A stretch of 64,000 nt of DNA from Xylanimonas cellulosilytica (GTDB taxonomy: Bacteria; Actinomycetota; Actinomycetes; Actinomycetales; Actinomycetaceae). The stretch's first letter is position 1, and every line of letters begins with the position of its first letter. Positions 52,799 to 64,000 of the stretch are shown here, one piece after another. The position numbers and the translations under genes were made by a program. The notes below the pieces were generated by a model, which was given only the letters and a program-made list of their open reading frames with translations, searched no databases and was not told where the DNA came from. The stretch spans positions 61,023-125,022 of the forward strand of contig JVKM01000015.1 of assembly GCA_001072465.1 (NCBI GenBank), given 5' to 3'.

Positions 52799-53443
52799 GT
52801 GTCTCACCGTCGAGCCCTCGCCGCGAGCGCGGCCGCCTCACTGCTCCTGTTGGGTTCGTGCACGCCCGGAGCCCCAACGAACGCGCCTCAGTCAGCCGAG
52901 GCCTCGTCGAGCGCCTCCTCCCCCACTGCGTCTGCGACCGCGAGCGCGGCACCCGAGACAACGCCAACGTCCGAGCCGGGCGTGGACGAAGCGAGGCCGA
53001 TCAACGCCGACAACTGGATGTCGAGCGTGGAGGGGTTGCCTCCGGTGCGCCCGGATGACCCGGCGAAGGCTCTAGCGCTGACGGGGATTCGCGCGGCGAC
53101 GCACGAGGGTTTCACGCGGGTCGTGCTCGAGTTTTCGGGCGAGGGCACGCCGGGGGTGTGGCGTGCCGCATGGACGGATCAGGCCGTGGAACAGGGCCGA
53201 GGACTGCCCATCCAGGTCGAGGGGGAGGCTGTGTTGGATCTGGTCATCGACGGCACGCCGATGACGGCGACCGAGACTCCCTACCCGGGCGGCACGCACA
53301 CGCGCGCCGGCGATCTGGACGTCGTCTCGGACGGCACCTTCGAGGACAACACGCACGTCGTCATCGGGTCGCCGGCCACGCGCCAATTCCAGATCGGGTT
53401 CTTGTCCGACCCGGTGCGCATGGTCATCGATATCCGCGATTAG
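52799..53443 (+). CDS. AMIN-like domain lipoprotein
   Basis: The product has 214 residues from a GTG with GGAGG 4 nt upstream. The signal peptide ends in a lipobox-like LLGSC, so it is likely lipid-anchored. A Ser/Ala/Pro/Thr-rich linker (about 22-60) leads to a C-terminal beta-rich domain (about 95-213) with EGFTRVVLEFSGEG and PVRMVIDIRD, as in actinobacterial AMIN-like domains. AMIN domains often bind the cell wall; the role here is unknown. It is the only plus-strand gene in this block, and its stop overlaps the plsC stop. Confidence 0.85.
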   Translation: MSHRRALAASAAASLLLLGSCTPGAPTNAPQSAEASSSASSPTASATASAAPETTPTSEPGVDEARPINADNWMSSVEGLPPVRPDDPAKALALTGIRAATHEGFTRVVLEFSGEGTPGVWRAAWTDQAVEQGRGLPIQVEGEAVLDLVIDGTPMTATETPYPGGTHTRAGDLDVVSDGTFEDNTHVVIGSPATRQFQIGFLSDPVRMVIDIRD

Positions 53444-54213
53444 CCCTTCTTGCGGGCCTTCTTCGCCTTCTTGGCCTTCTTCGCGAGCTCTTCTTCCCAC
53501 CAGGGGCCGGCCTGCGTGGTGGGGTCCCACACCTGCTCGGGGACGGGAAGTCCGCGCAGCTTACCCACGCCCGCACGCACGGCATCGCTGATGCGCTTGG
53601 TCGCCTCGTTAACGGCCTCGTGATCCTCCGAGCCTGCGGGGCTCATGAGGTCCGACAGGTCGACGGGCTCGCCGAAGTGGTAGGCGACGGGACGCCCCGG
53701 GCGCATGTCCATTCCCTTGGCATTGTAGGGAGCCATGATGTCTTGCGGACCCCACTGCGAGACGGGAATGACGGGCACGCCCGTGTCAAGGGCCAGTCGG
53801 GCGGCTCCGGACTTGAACTCCATGGGCCACTGGTCGGGGTCACGCGTGAGGGTGCCCTCGGGGAAGATGCCGACGACCTCTCCGGCTTTCAGGGCCTCGC
53901 GGGTGGGTGCCAAGACGGCCGAGGGGTTGGAGTCGCGGTTGACGGGGATCAGGCCCATTCCCTTGATGATCCAGCCGAACACCGGCACGGAGAACATCGA
54001 CTTCTTCGCCAGGAAGCGCACGGCGGTGTCGCGCTTCATGAAGTACCAGCACAGGCACAGGGGGTCCACGTTGGACAGGTGGTTGGGCACCAGGAGGAAG
54101 CCGCCCTCGGCGGGCAGGTTCTCTTCGCCCGTCACGGTGAACTTGATCCAGGGCGTCATGATGGGCGTCAGGACGCCCTTGGCAAAGGTGTAAAAGCCGG
54201 AGACAGCACTCAT
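53440..54213 (-). CDS. plsC: 1-acyl-sn-glycerol-3-phosphate acyltransferase
   Basis: This 257-residue enzyme makes phosphatidic acid from lysophosphatidic acid. Block I is NHLSNVD (NHx4D), block II is in GLIPVNRD and block III is FPEGTLTRD. The C-terminal tail is very Lys-rich (KKAKKAKKARKKG), probably membrane-interacting. It follows murA and a lipid-kinase gene and precedes gpsA, which supplies glycerol-3-phosphate. The stop codon overlaps the convergent AMIN-like gene. Confidence 0.94.
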   Translation of the reverse strand: MSAVSGFYTFAKGVLTPIMTPWIKFTVTGEENLPAEGGFLLVPNHLSNVDPLCLCWYFMKRDTAVRFLAKKSMFSVPVFGWIIKGMGLIPVNRDSNPSAVLAPTREALKAGEVVGIFPEGTLTRDPDQWPMEFKSGAARLALDTGVPVIPVSQWGPQDIMAPYNAKGMDMRPGRPVAYHFGEPVDLSDLMSPAGSEDHEAVNEATKRISDAVRAGVGKLRGLPVPEQVWDPTTQAGPWWEEELAKKAKKAKKARKKG

Positions 54214-54263
54214 GGCTTCATTCTACGGGGACCGCTCCGTCGGCGCGCTGGCCCACACGGACC

Positions 54264-55208
54264 TCACACCAGGACGGACACGACCCCGGGGGCGACATCG
54301 ACGGTGAAGGGGATCGAGGCGATGCGGTCCCCATCCGCCATGGCGATCATGCCGGCGGGGGCGGCGAAGGAGACGACGCGGGCGCTTTCCACCTCAATGG
54401 CCGGGTGTGCCTTCGCGCGGCCGGCGACGACGCGGGCAAGCACGGGCAGGGCGCGAGACAGCGACAGGGGGCCGACGTGGCACACCTCGAGGACGCCGTC
54501 GCTCATGTCGGAGGATTCCACCAGGGTGATGCCGCCGCCGAAACGCCCGGAGTTGGACACCGACGCGATCCAGCCGCTCATGTTGCGCTCGACCCCGTCC
54601 ACGGTCGCCACGATCTCGGTGGGTTCGTGCGAGGCCAGGGCCGCGAAGGCCCCGTAGCCGTAGGCCAGCGGTCCAGACGTCAGCGAAGACTCGTTCGCGA
54701 GGATGTTCGCGCGCGCGTCCAGGCCGATCGAGACGATGCCGAGAGCCAGGCGCGCGCCGTCGCGCGAGCGCACCCACATGCCATCCAGGGGACGCACCCG
54801 AGAGGCCAGCCAATCGGAGGAGTCGGCCCCGGCCTCGTCGGAAGAAAAACCCAGCGGCGCCAGGGAACGCGCTCGCACCAGCGGGTCCGTGCCTATCCCC
54901 AACGCGCGACACAGGTCGTTGCCGCGCCCACCCGGCATGGGAACGAAGATCGCGTCGGACTCGTGACACCCGCGCGCCACGGCACCCAGGTACCCGTCTC
55001 CGCCCAGAGCCGCGACGAAGGATCCGGACGCGACCTCGCCGGCGATCGCCGCCGGGTCGTCGCCGGGCGTCGTCAAGCGAACCGCGACCTCCCAGCCGCC
55101 GCCGCGCAGGATGCGCACGATACGAGGGCCCAGGCGCACGCTGCGCCCGCCCGCCGACATCGACGAGACGAGCAACAAAATGCTGCGGCGCACGCCCGAT
55201 GCGGCCAT
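54264..55208 (-). CDS. diacylglycerol-kinase-family lipid kinase
   Basis: The product has 314 residues from the ATG at 55208, 4 nt after the murA stop; the longer frame to 55241 would overlap murA. The catalytic loop is AALGGDGYLGAVARG (GGDGT-like with Tyr), and PGGRGNDLCRALG follows. SIGLDARANI and ADGDRI are family segments. It phosphorylates a lipid, perhaps diacylglycerol or a related isoprenoid. The central stretch SSDEAGADSS is encoded by an exact copy of the dispersed 13-bp word. It probably works with plsC, 50 nt downstream. Confidence 0.88.
   Translation of the reverse strand: MAASGVRRSILLLVSSMSAGGRSVRLGPRIVRILRGGGWEVAVRLTTPGDDPAAIAGEVASGSFVAALGGDGYLGAVARGCHESDAIFVPMPGGRGNDLCRALGIGTDPLVRARSLAPLGFSSDEAGADSSDWLASRVRPLDGMWVRSRDGARLALGIVSIGLDARANILANESSLTSGPLAYGYGAFAALASHEPTEIVATVDGVERNMSGWIASVSNSGRFGGGITLVESSDMSDGVLEVCHVGPLSLSRALPVLARVVAGRAKAHPAIEVESARVVSFAAPAGMIAMADGDRIASIPFTVDVAPGVVSVLV
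54826..54838 (-). repeat. dispersed 13-bp word, copy inside the lipid-kinase gene
   Basis: GCCCCGGCCTCGT on the plus strand; the minus-strand gene reads DEAGA in SSDEAGADSS. Confidence 0.8.
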
Positions 55209-55212
55209 GATC

Positions 55213-56538
55213 TCAGGCGTCCAGATAGCGCACGCGAGCATCCAGCTGGTGGAGCTTGCGCGTGAAGTGCTCGTAACCGCGCGAAATCACGTCGATGCCC
55301 GACACGGTGGACGTGCCCGACGCAGCCAGAGCCGCGATCAGGTGAGAGAAGCCACCGCGCAGGTCAGGAACCTCGATATCCGCGCTGTGCAGCGGGGTCG
55401 GACCCGAGATGACCGCCGAGTGGTAGTAGTTCTTCTGGCCAAAACGGCAGGGCGTCCCACCCAGGCACTCACGGTAGACCTGGATGTTCGCGCCCATCTT
55501 GCGCAGCGCCTCGGTGAAGCCGAAACGGTTCTCGTACACGGTCTCGTGCACGATCGACAGGCCCTCGGCCTGGGTGAGGGCCACGACGAGGGGCTGCTGC
55601 CAGTCCGTCATGAAGCCCGGGTGCACGGCCGTCTCCAGGGCGATCGAGTGCAGCGGCTCGCCCGGGTGGTAAAAGCGAATGCCGTCGGCGTCAATATCGA
55701 AGGCACCGCCCACCTTGCGGAAGGTGTTGAGGAACGTCGTCATGTCGGGCTGGTGAGCGCCACGCACGTAGATGTCGCCGCGGGTGGCCAGGGCGGCGGC
55801 GGCCCACGAGGCAGCCTCGATGCGATCCGGCAGAGCCGTGTGACGGTAGCCGTTCAGCTTCGCCACACCCTCGATGCGGATCGTACGATCCGTGTCCACC
55901 GAGATGATCGCGCCCATCTTCTGCAGGACGTTGATGAGGTCGAGGATCTCCGGCTCAATGGCCGCGCCCTTCAGGGTCGTGATGCCCTCGTTGCGCACGG
56001 CCGTGAGCAGCGTCTGCTCGGTCGCGCCCACGGAGGGGAAGGGCAGCTCGATGATCGCGCCATGCAGGCCGGTAGCGGGGCGCTTGATGTGCACGCCGTC
56101 GGGCTGCTTGTCGACGATCGCGCCGAACTTGCGCAGCGTCTCCAGGTGGAAGTCGATGGGACGACCGCCGATCGCGCAGCCACCCAGCTCGGGGATGAAG
56201 GCCTCGCCCAGCTGGTGCAGCAGCGGGCCGCAGAACAGGATCGGGATGCGCGAGGCGCCCGCGAGCGTGTCGATGTCAGAGCGCGAGGCAATCTTGACGT
56301 TGGAGGGATCCATGCGCAGCGTGCCGCGATCCTGATCGAAGTCGATCTGGACGCCGTGCAGGCTCAGCAGGTCCGAGACCACGTCGGTGTCGCGAATAAG
56401 CGGGACGTTGTAGAGCTCGGAGGGGGTGTCGGCGAGCAGCGACGCAACCATCGCCTTGGGGACGAAGTTTTTCGCTCCGCGCACCGTGATCTCACCGCGC
56501 AGCGGATGGCCGCCCTCAACCTGAAGGATCGATGACAT
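55213..56538 (-). CDS. murA: UDP-N-acetylglucosamine 1-carboxyvinyltransferase
   Basis: This 441-residue enzyme transfers enolpyruvate to UDP-GlcNAc, the first committed step of peptidoglycan synthesis. The N-terminal RGAKN motif is present, and the active-site loop is GGCAIGGRP with Cys121. That Cys is the residue alkylated by fosfomycin; mycobacterial MurA has Asp there. DRIEAASWAAAALA and FMTDWQQPLVVALTQA are further family segments. A lipid-kinase gene follows after 4 nt. A hairpin lies between leuD and murA. Confidence 0.96.
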   Translation of the reverse strand: MSSILQVEGGHPLRGEITVRGAKNFVPKAMVASLLADTPSELYNVPLIRDTDVVSDLLSLHGVQIDFDQDRGTLRMDPSNVKIASRSDIDTLAGASRIPILFCGPLLHQLGEAFIPELGGCAIGGRPIDFHLETLRKFGAIVDKQPDGVHIKRPATGLHGAIIELPFPSVGATEQTLLTAVRNEGITTLKGAAIEPEILDLINVLQKMGAIISVDTDRTIRIEGVAKLNGYRHTALPDRIEAASWAAAALATRGDIYVRGAHQPDMTTFLNTFRKVGGAFDIDADGIRFYHPGEPLHSIALETAVHPGFMTDWQQPLVVALTQAEGLSIVHETVYENRFGFTEALRKMGANIQVYRECLGGTPCRFGQKNYYHSAVISGPTPLHSADIEVPDLRGGFSHLIAALAASGTSTVSGIDVISRGYEHFTRKLHQLDARVRYLDA

Positions 56539-56561
56539 GAGTGCTCCTCACTAAGACGTAC

Positions 56562-56592
56562 CTGGCCCCTACTCTAGCTAGGTAGGGGCCAG
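56562..56592 (-). terminator. leuD terminator hairpin
   Basis: CTGGCCCCTAC and GTAGGGGCCAG form a perfect 11-bp stem with a 9-nt loop after the leuD stop. There is no T tract. Confidence 0.6.
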
Positions 56593-56606
56593 TGTGCGCA
56601 GTGCTT

Positions 56607-57239
56607 TCAGCTACGAGCCGACACGACTTCTTCCTTGGGCAAGAATTTCGCCGGGAGCGTGCGCGGCTTGAAGGACGGGCGCGCGGCCTCGTAAGCCGCG
56701 ATCTCGTCCTCATGACGCAGGGTCAGGGCGATGTCGTCCAGGCCCTCCATGAGGGTCCAGCGCACGTAGTCATCGATCTGGAAGGTGCCCGAGATCGCAC
56801 CGGCGCGCCACGTCTTGTCTTCCAGGGAGACGGTCACCTCGGTGCCGGGCTCGGCCTCGAGGAGCTTCCACAGGGACTCGCAGTCCTCCTGGGAGATGAT
56901 GCCGGTGACCAGGCCCTGCTTGCCCGAGTTTCCGCGGAAAATATCCGCGAACTTGGGGGCCAGGACGACGCGGAAGCCGTAGTCCTTGAGCGCCCACACG
57001 GCGTGCTCACGCGAGGAGCCGGTGCCGAAGTCGGGGCCTGCGATCAGGACGGAGCCGTTCTTGTAGGCGTCCTGATTGAGGATGAATTCCGGGTCGCCGC
57101 GCCAGGCGGCGAAGAGGGCGTCCTCAAAGCCCGTGCGGGTCACGCGCTTGAGGTAGACGGCGGGGATGATCTGGTCGGTATCGACGTTGGAGCGGCGCAG
57201 CGGGACGCCGATGCCGGTGTGGGTGATGAACTTTTCCAT
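56607..57239 (-). CDS. leuD: 3-isopropylmalate dehydratase small subunit
   Basis: This 210-residue subunit pairs with LeuC to isomerise isopropylmalate in leucine synthesis. [16 protein letters not shown] (about 14-29) and [14 protein letters not shown] (about 70-83) are the LeuD signatures. It lies 75 nt downstream of leuC. That gap holds one exact copy of the dispersed 13-bp word (57269-57281), without a second arm. It is part of the leucine operon that the upstream palindrome should control. Confidence 0.96.
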   Translation of the reverse strand: MEKFITHTGIGVPLRRSNVDTDQIIPAVYLKRVTRTGFEDALFAAWRGDPEFILNQDAYKNGSVLIAGPDFGTGSSREHAVWALKDYGFRVVLAPKFADIFRGNSGKQGLVTGIISQEDCESLWKLLEAEPGTEVTVSLEDKTWRAGAISGTFQIDDYVRWTLMEGLDDIALTLRHEDEIAAYEAARPSFKPRTLPAKFLPKEEVVSARS

Positions 57240-57268
57240 GGGTGGTTGAGTCTTTTCTTCCGTGGGGG

Positions 57269-57281
57269 ACGAGGCCGGGGC
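57269..57281 (+). repeat. dispersed 13-bp word, single copy between leuC and leuD
   Basis: An exact ACGAGGCCGGGGC in the 75-nt gap between leuC and leuD, without a paired arm. Confidence 0.8.
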
Positions 57282-57314
57282 CCTCCCCCGCTGTCGGGTG
57301 GCGGAGGGCGGGCC

Positions 57315-58715
57315 TCAGAGGTCGGCCGGGGAGGACAGGGTGCCGCGCACTGCGGTGGCGGCCGCGACGAGCGGGGACACCAGGTGCGTGCGGCTGCCCT
57401 TGCCCTGGCGGCCTTCGAAGTTGCGGTTGGAGGTGGAGGCCGAACGGTCTCCCACGTTCATCGTGTCGGGGTTCATGCCCAGGCACATGGAGCAACCGGC
57501 GTTGCGCCATTCGGCGCCGAACTCGGTGAAGATCTTGTCGAGGCCCTCGGCCTCGGCCTGGAGGCGCACGCGGGCGGAGCCGGGCACGACCATGACGCGC
57601 ACGCCCTCGGCCTTGCGGCGGCCCTTGAAGATGCCGGCGGCGGCGCGCAGGTCTTCGATGCGGCCGTTGGTGCAGCTGCCGATGAAGACGGTGTTCACGG
57701 CGATGTCGCGCATCGGGGTGCCGGCCTTGAGGTCCATGTACTCCAGGGCGCGCTCGGCGGCCGCGCGGGCCGTCTCGTCGGTGAAGTCCTCGGGGGCGGG
57801 GACGGTCGCGGACAGCGGCACGCCCTGACCGGGGTTGGTACCCCAGGTAACGAAGGGCTCGATATCGGCGGCCTCGAGGATGACCTCGGCGTCGAAGACG
57901 GCGTCCTCGTCGGAGGCGAGGGAGGACCAGTATTCGACGGCGCGATCCCAGTCCTCGCCCTCGGGGGCGTGGGGGCGGCCCTTGATGTAGTCGAATGTCG
58001 TCTGGTCGGGGGCGATCATGCCCGCGCGGGCGCCCGCCTCAATCGACATGTTGCAGATCGTCATGCGGCCCTCCATGGAGAGCTCGCGAATGGCCTGGCC
58101 GCGGTACTCCAGGACGTAGCCCTGGCCGCCGCCGGTGCCGATCTTCGCGATGACGGCGAGGATGATGTCCTTGGCCGTCGACCCCTCGGGAAGGGAGCCG
58201 TTGACGGTGATCGCCATGGTCTTGAAGGGGGCCATCGGCAGCGTCTGGGTCGCGAGCACGTGCTCGACCTGGCTGGTGCCGATACCAAAGGCCAGCGCGC
58301 CGAATGCGCCGTGGGTGGAGGTGTGGGAGTCGCCGCACACGATCGTCATGCCGGGCTGGGTGAGGCCCAGCTGGGGGCCAACCACGTGGACGATGCCCTG
58401 GTCAGCGTCACCCAGGGAGTGCAGGCGCACGCCGAACTCCTCGGCGTTCTTACGCAGCGTGTCGATCTGGGTGCGGCTCGTGATGTCCGCGATCGGCTGG
58501 TCGATGTTGATGGTCGGCGTGTTGTGGTCCTCGGTCGCGATCGTCAGGTCGGGGCGACGCACCTGGCGTCCGGCGAGGCGCAGGCCCTCGAAAGCCTGGG
58601 GGCTCGTGACTTCGTGCACGAGGTGGAGGTCGATGTAGAGCAGGTCGGGGGCACCATTCTCCCCCTTGGACACGATGTGGTCGCGCCACACCTTTTCTGC
58701 CATCGTTCCGCTCAT
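57315..58715 (-). CDS. leuC: 3-isopropylmalate dehydratase large subunit
   Basis: This 466-residue aconitase-family enzyme carries a 4Fe-4S cluster held by Cys in FIGSCTNGR and the pair in [10 protein letters not shown]. Family segments include [14 protein letters not shown] and [12 protein letters not shown]. The ATG at 58715 has AGGAGG upstream. A 17-bp palindrome at 58729-58745 lies between promoter region and ribosome-binding site, matching one before the divergent IclR-type regulator. Confidence 0.97.
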   Translation of the reverse strand: MSGTMAEKVWRDHIVSKGENGAPDLLYIDLHLVHEVTSPQAFEGLRLAGRQVRRPDLTIATEDHNTPTINIDQPIADITSRTQIDTLRKNAEEFGVRLHSLGDADQGIVHVVGPQLGLTQPGMTIVCGDSHTSTHGAFGALAFGIGTSQVEHVLATQTLPMAPFKTMAITVNGSLPEGSTAKDIILAVIAKIGTGGGQGYVLEYRGQAIRELSMEGRMTICNMSIEAGARAGMIAPDQTTFDYIKGRPHAPEGEDWDRAVEYWSSLASDEDAVFDAEVILEAADIEPFVTWGTNPGQGVPLSATVPAPEDFTDETARAAAERALEYMDLKAGTPMRDIAVNTVFIGSCTNGRIEDLRAAAGIFKGRRKAEGVRVMVVPGSARVRLQAEAEGLDKIFTEFGAEWRNAGCSMCLGMNPDTMNVGDRSASTSNRNFEGRQGKGSRTHLVSPLVAAATAVRGTLSSPADL

Positions 58716-58728
58716 TGTTCCTCCTCTG

Positions 58729-58745
58729 GTCTCCGCTTTGGAGAC
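58729..58745 (-). promoter_or_regulatory. palindromic operator upstream of leuC
   Basis: On the minus strand the site reads GTCTCCAAAGCGGAGAC, a perfect 6-bp inverted repeat with a 5-nt spacer. It is 13/17 identical to the palindrome before the IclR gene, including the spacer AAAGC. Confidence 0.75.
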
Positions 58746-58851
58746 ACGGTGTCATTCATGCTTCGCAATCAATGGAACCGCCTCATTGGCCGAGCGACCC
58801 GCTGATCTCACGTCTCGGACGCCGCTTTGACCTGTTTCACTATCCGACAAT

Positions 58852-58880
58852 TTGCCATCTCAAAAGCTGAGATATTAAAT
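58852..58880 (+). promoter_or_regulatory. leaderless promoter of the IclR-type gene
   Basis: TTGCCA (58852-58857) and TTAAAT (58875-58880) are spaced 17 nt apart, and the -10 ends 6 nt before the ATG at 58887. No ribosome-binding site is present. The operator at 58857-58873 lies between the two hexamers, so its occupation should block transcription. Confidence 0.6.
58857..58873 (+). promoter_or_regulatory. palindromic operator upstream of the IclR-type gene
   Basis: ATCTCA-AAAGC-TGAGAT is a perfect 6-bp inverted repeat with spacer AAAGC. It matches the leuC operator at 58729-58745. Confidence 0.75.
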
Positions 58881-58886
58881 AGTTGT

Positions 58887-59624
58887 ATGGAAGAGCAAAC
58901 ATCCAGTGGCGTTGGCGTTCTCGATAAGGCTGCGTTGGTTCTCAGCGCTCTTGAGGCAGGACCCGCCACCCTCGCCCAACTCGTTTCCAGCACGGGGCTT
59001 GCTCGCCCCACCGCCCATCGACTGGCCGTCGCTCTCGAATATCACCGCATGGTCGCCCGCGACATGCAGGGACGTTTTATCCTCGGCCCCCGCCTCCAGG
59101 AGCTCTCCTCCGCCGCCGGCGAAGACCGCCTCCTCCAGGCCTCCATGCCGGTCCTTCAGGCCCTGCGCGACCACACGAAGGAATCCTCCCAGCTCTTCCG
59201 CCGCCAGGGCGATTACCGCGTGTGCGTCGCCGCCTCCGAACGCGAGATGGGTCTGCGCGACTCGATCCCCGTGGGCGCCACGCTCTCCATGAGTGCCGGC
59301 TCCGCCGCCCAGGTCCTGCTGGCCTGGGAGGAGCCCGACCGCCTGCACCGCGGCCTGTACGGCGCCTCTTTCAACGCCACCATGCTCTCCGAGGTGCGCC
59401 GCCGCGGCTGGGCCCAGTCCGTGGGTGAGCGCGAACCCGGTGTCGCCTCCGTGTCCGCCCCCGTGCGCGGCCCCTCCGGCCGAGTCCTGGCCGCCCTGTC
59501 CATCTCCGGCCCCATCGAGCGCATGGGTCGCCAGCCCGGACGCCAGCACGGCCCCTCCGTCATGGCGGCCGCCAACAGGCTCACGGAATTCCTCTCCACC
59601 GTCGAGGACGCCGCAGACCTGTAA
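58887..59624 (+). CDS. IclR-family regulator, NdgR/LtbR type
   Basis: The product has 245 residues from the ATG at 58887; the frame extends upstream without a better start. The N-terminal winged helix has TLAQLVSSTGLARPTAHRLAVAL (about 29-51, shown as STGLARPTAHRLA). The C-terminal IclR effector domain has SMSAGSAAQVLLAW and ASVSAPVRGPSGRVLAALSISGP, given here as APVRGPSGRVLAALS. Divergent to leuCD, it matches NdgR/LtbR, which control leucine and other amino-acid genes in actinobacteria. Paired palindromes suggest it represses leuCD and itself. Confidence 0.92.
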   Translation: MEEQTSSGVGVLDKAALVLSALEAGPATLAQLVSSTGLARPTAHRLAVALEYHRMVARDMQGRFILGPRLQELSSAAGEDRLLQASMPVLQALRDHTKESSQLFRRQGDYRVCVAASEREMGLRDSIPVGATLSMSAGSAAQVLLAWEEPDRLHRGLYGASFNATMLSEVRRRGWAQSVGEREPGVASVSAPVRGPSGRVLAALSISGPIERMGRQPGRQHGPSVMAAANRLTEFLSTVEDAADL

Positions 59625-59644
59625 GCTGCGGCCACAGACTCGAT

Positions 59645-59689
59645 AAACGGGTGGGCCGGGACGATTGAATCGTCCCGGCCCACCCGTTT
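59645..59689. terminator. bidirectional terminator between the IclR and pullulanase genes
   Basis: A perfect 21-bp inverted repeat (59645-59665 and 59669-59689) surrounds a 3-nt loop. The ends are AAAC and GTTT, giving short T tracts both ways. Confidence 0.93.
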
Positions 59690-59702
59690 GCGTAGCGATC
59701 CG

Positions 59703-63791
<4,089 letters not shown>

Positions 63792-63913
63792 GACAGACTC
63801 CCTCGTCCAAAAGCGATCCCCTCCCATGGGGGCTGCTCCTAGGTTAGACACACTGCAACAGTTCCGAAACTTTTCTGCAAAGCACAAGAGAAAACGTGGA
63901 CCGAGTGGTTAAC

Positions 63914-63946
63914 AAAAAACCTCGCCACCGCTCAGGTGACGAGGTT
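63914..63946 (-). terminator. tRNA-Glu terminator
   Basis: On the minus strand AACCTCGTCACC and GGTGGCGAGGTT pair with one mismatch around TGAGC, and are followed by a T run. Confidence 0.88.
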
Positions 63947-63948
63947 AT

Positions 63949-64000
63949 TGGTACCCCCAACCGGATTTGAACCGGTGTTAACGCCGTGAGAGGGCGTCGT
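63949..64000 (-). tRNA. tRNA-Glu (CUC), partial at window edge
   Basis: The visible 3' part has an anticodon arm ACGCC-CTCTCAC-GGCGT, giving anticodon CTC for glutamate. The T-arm has GGTTCAAATCC. The end encodes CCA. The 5' part lies beyond position 64000. Confidence 0.88.

Overview
The window is chromosomal DNA from a high-GC Gram-positive bacterium. The gene order is actinobacterial: hrcA-dnaJ-rsmE, hemW-trmB-lepA, rpsT and holA-comEC-comEA, tig-clpP1-clpP2-clpX, and leuC-leuD-murA-plsC-gpsA-ddl. A DUF3097 gene, paired clpP genes and an oral-type pullulanase fit a host-associated member of the Actinomycetaceae (Actinomyces/Schaalia type). The genus is an inference, not a database match.

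Layout. 1-1.9 kb: a defence-like edge with an AT-rich gene carrying a HEPN-like motif and a C5 cytosine methyltransferase. 1.9-6.0 kb: CIRCE-controlled hrcA-dnaJ-rsmE and a DUF3097 gene. 6.0-7.8 kb: an AT-richer satD-family/membrane-protein pair. 7.8-21.7 kb: hemW, trmB, lepA, a TPR-like gene, a solitary PemK-like gene, rpsT, a heterodimeric ABC exporter inserted between rpsT and holA, then holA, comEC and comEA. 21.8-26.2 kb: a HerA/DUF853 ATPase, proC and a Na+/H+ antiporter. 26.3-33.8 kb: a peptide-import operon with peptidases at both ends. 34-39 kb: valS and a long-chain acyl-CoA ligase. 39.1-42.6 kb: a MacAB-like ABC system with two lipoproteins. 42.7-47.4 kb: chorismate mutase and the Clp/trigger-factor proteostasis cluster. 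47.6-49.5 kb: three tRNA genes and an alcohol dehydrogenase. 49.5-58.7 kb: cell-envelope and leucine genes. 58.9-63.8 kb: an IclR-type regulator and a secreted pullulanase. A partial tRNA-Glu closes the window.

Regulation that can be read directly: a CIRCE box before hrcA; two nearly identical 17-bp palindromes, one at leuC and one before the IclR gene, which point to an NdgR/LtbR-type autoregulatory circuit; pairs of DnaA boxes 30 bp apart at two promoters; and perfect palindromes before the methyltransferase and between comEA and the DUF853 gene.

The most unusual signal is a dispersed 13-bp word, ACGAGGCCGGGGC. I count 11 exact copies plus close variants. Several form inverted pairs at gene ends and others lie inside genes. 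This resembles the DNA uptake sequences of naturally competent Proteobacteria, and comEA/comEC lie in the same window. That interpretation is a hypothesis.
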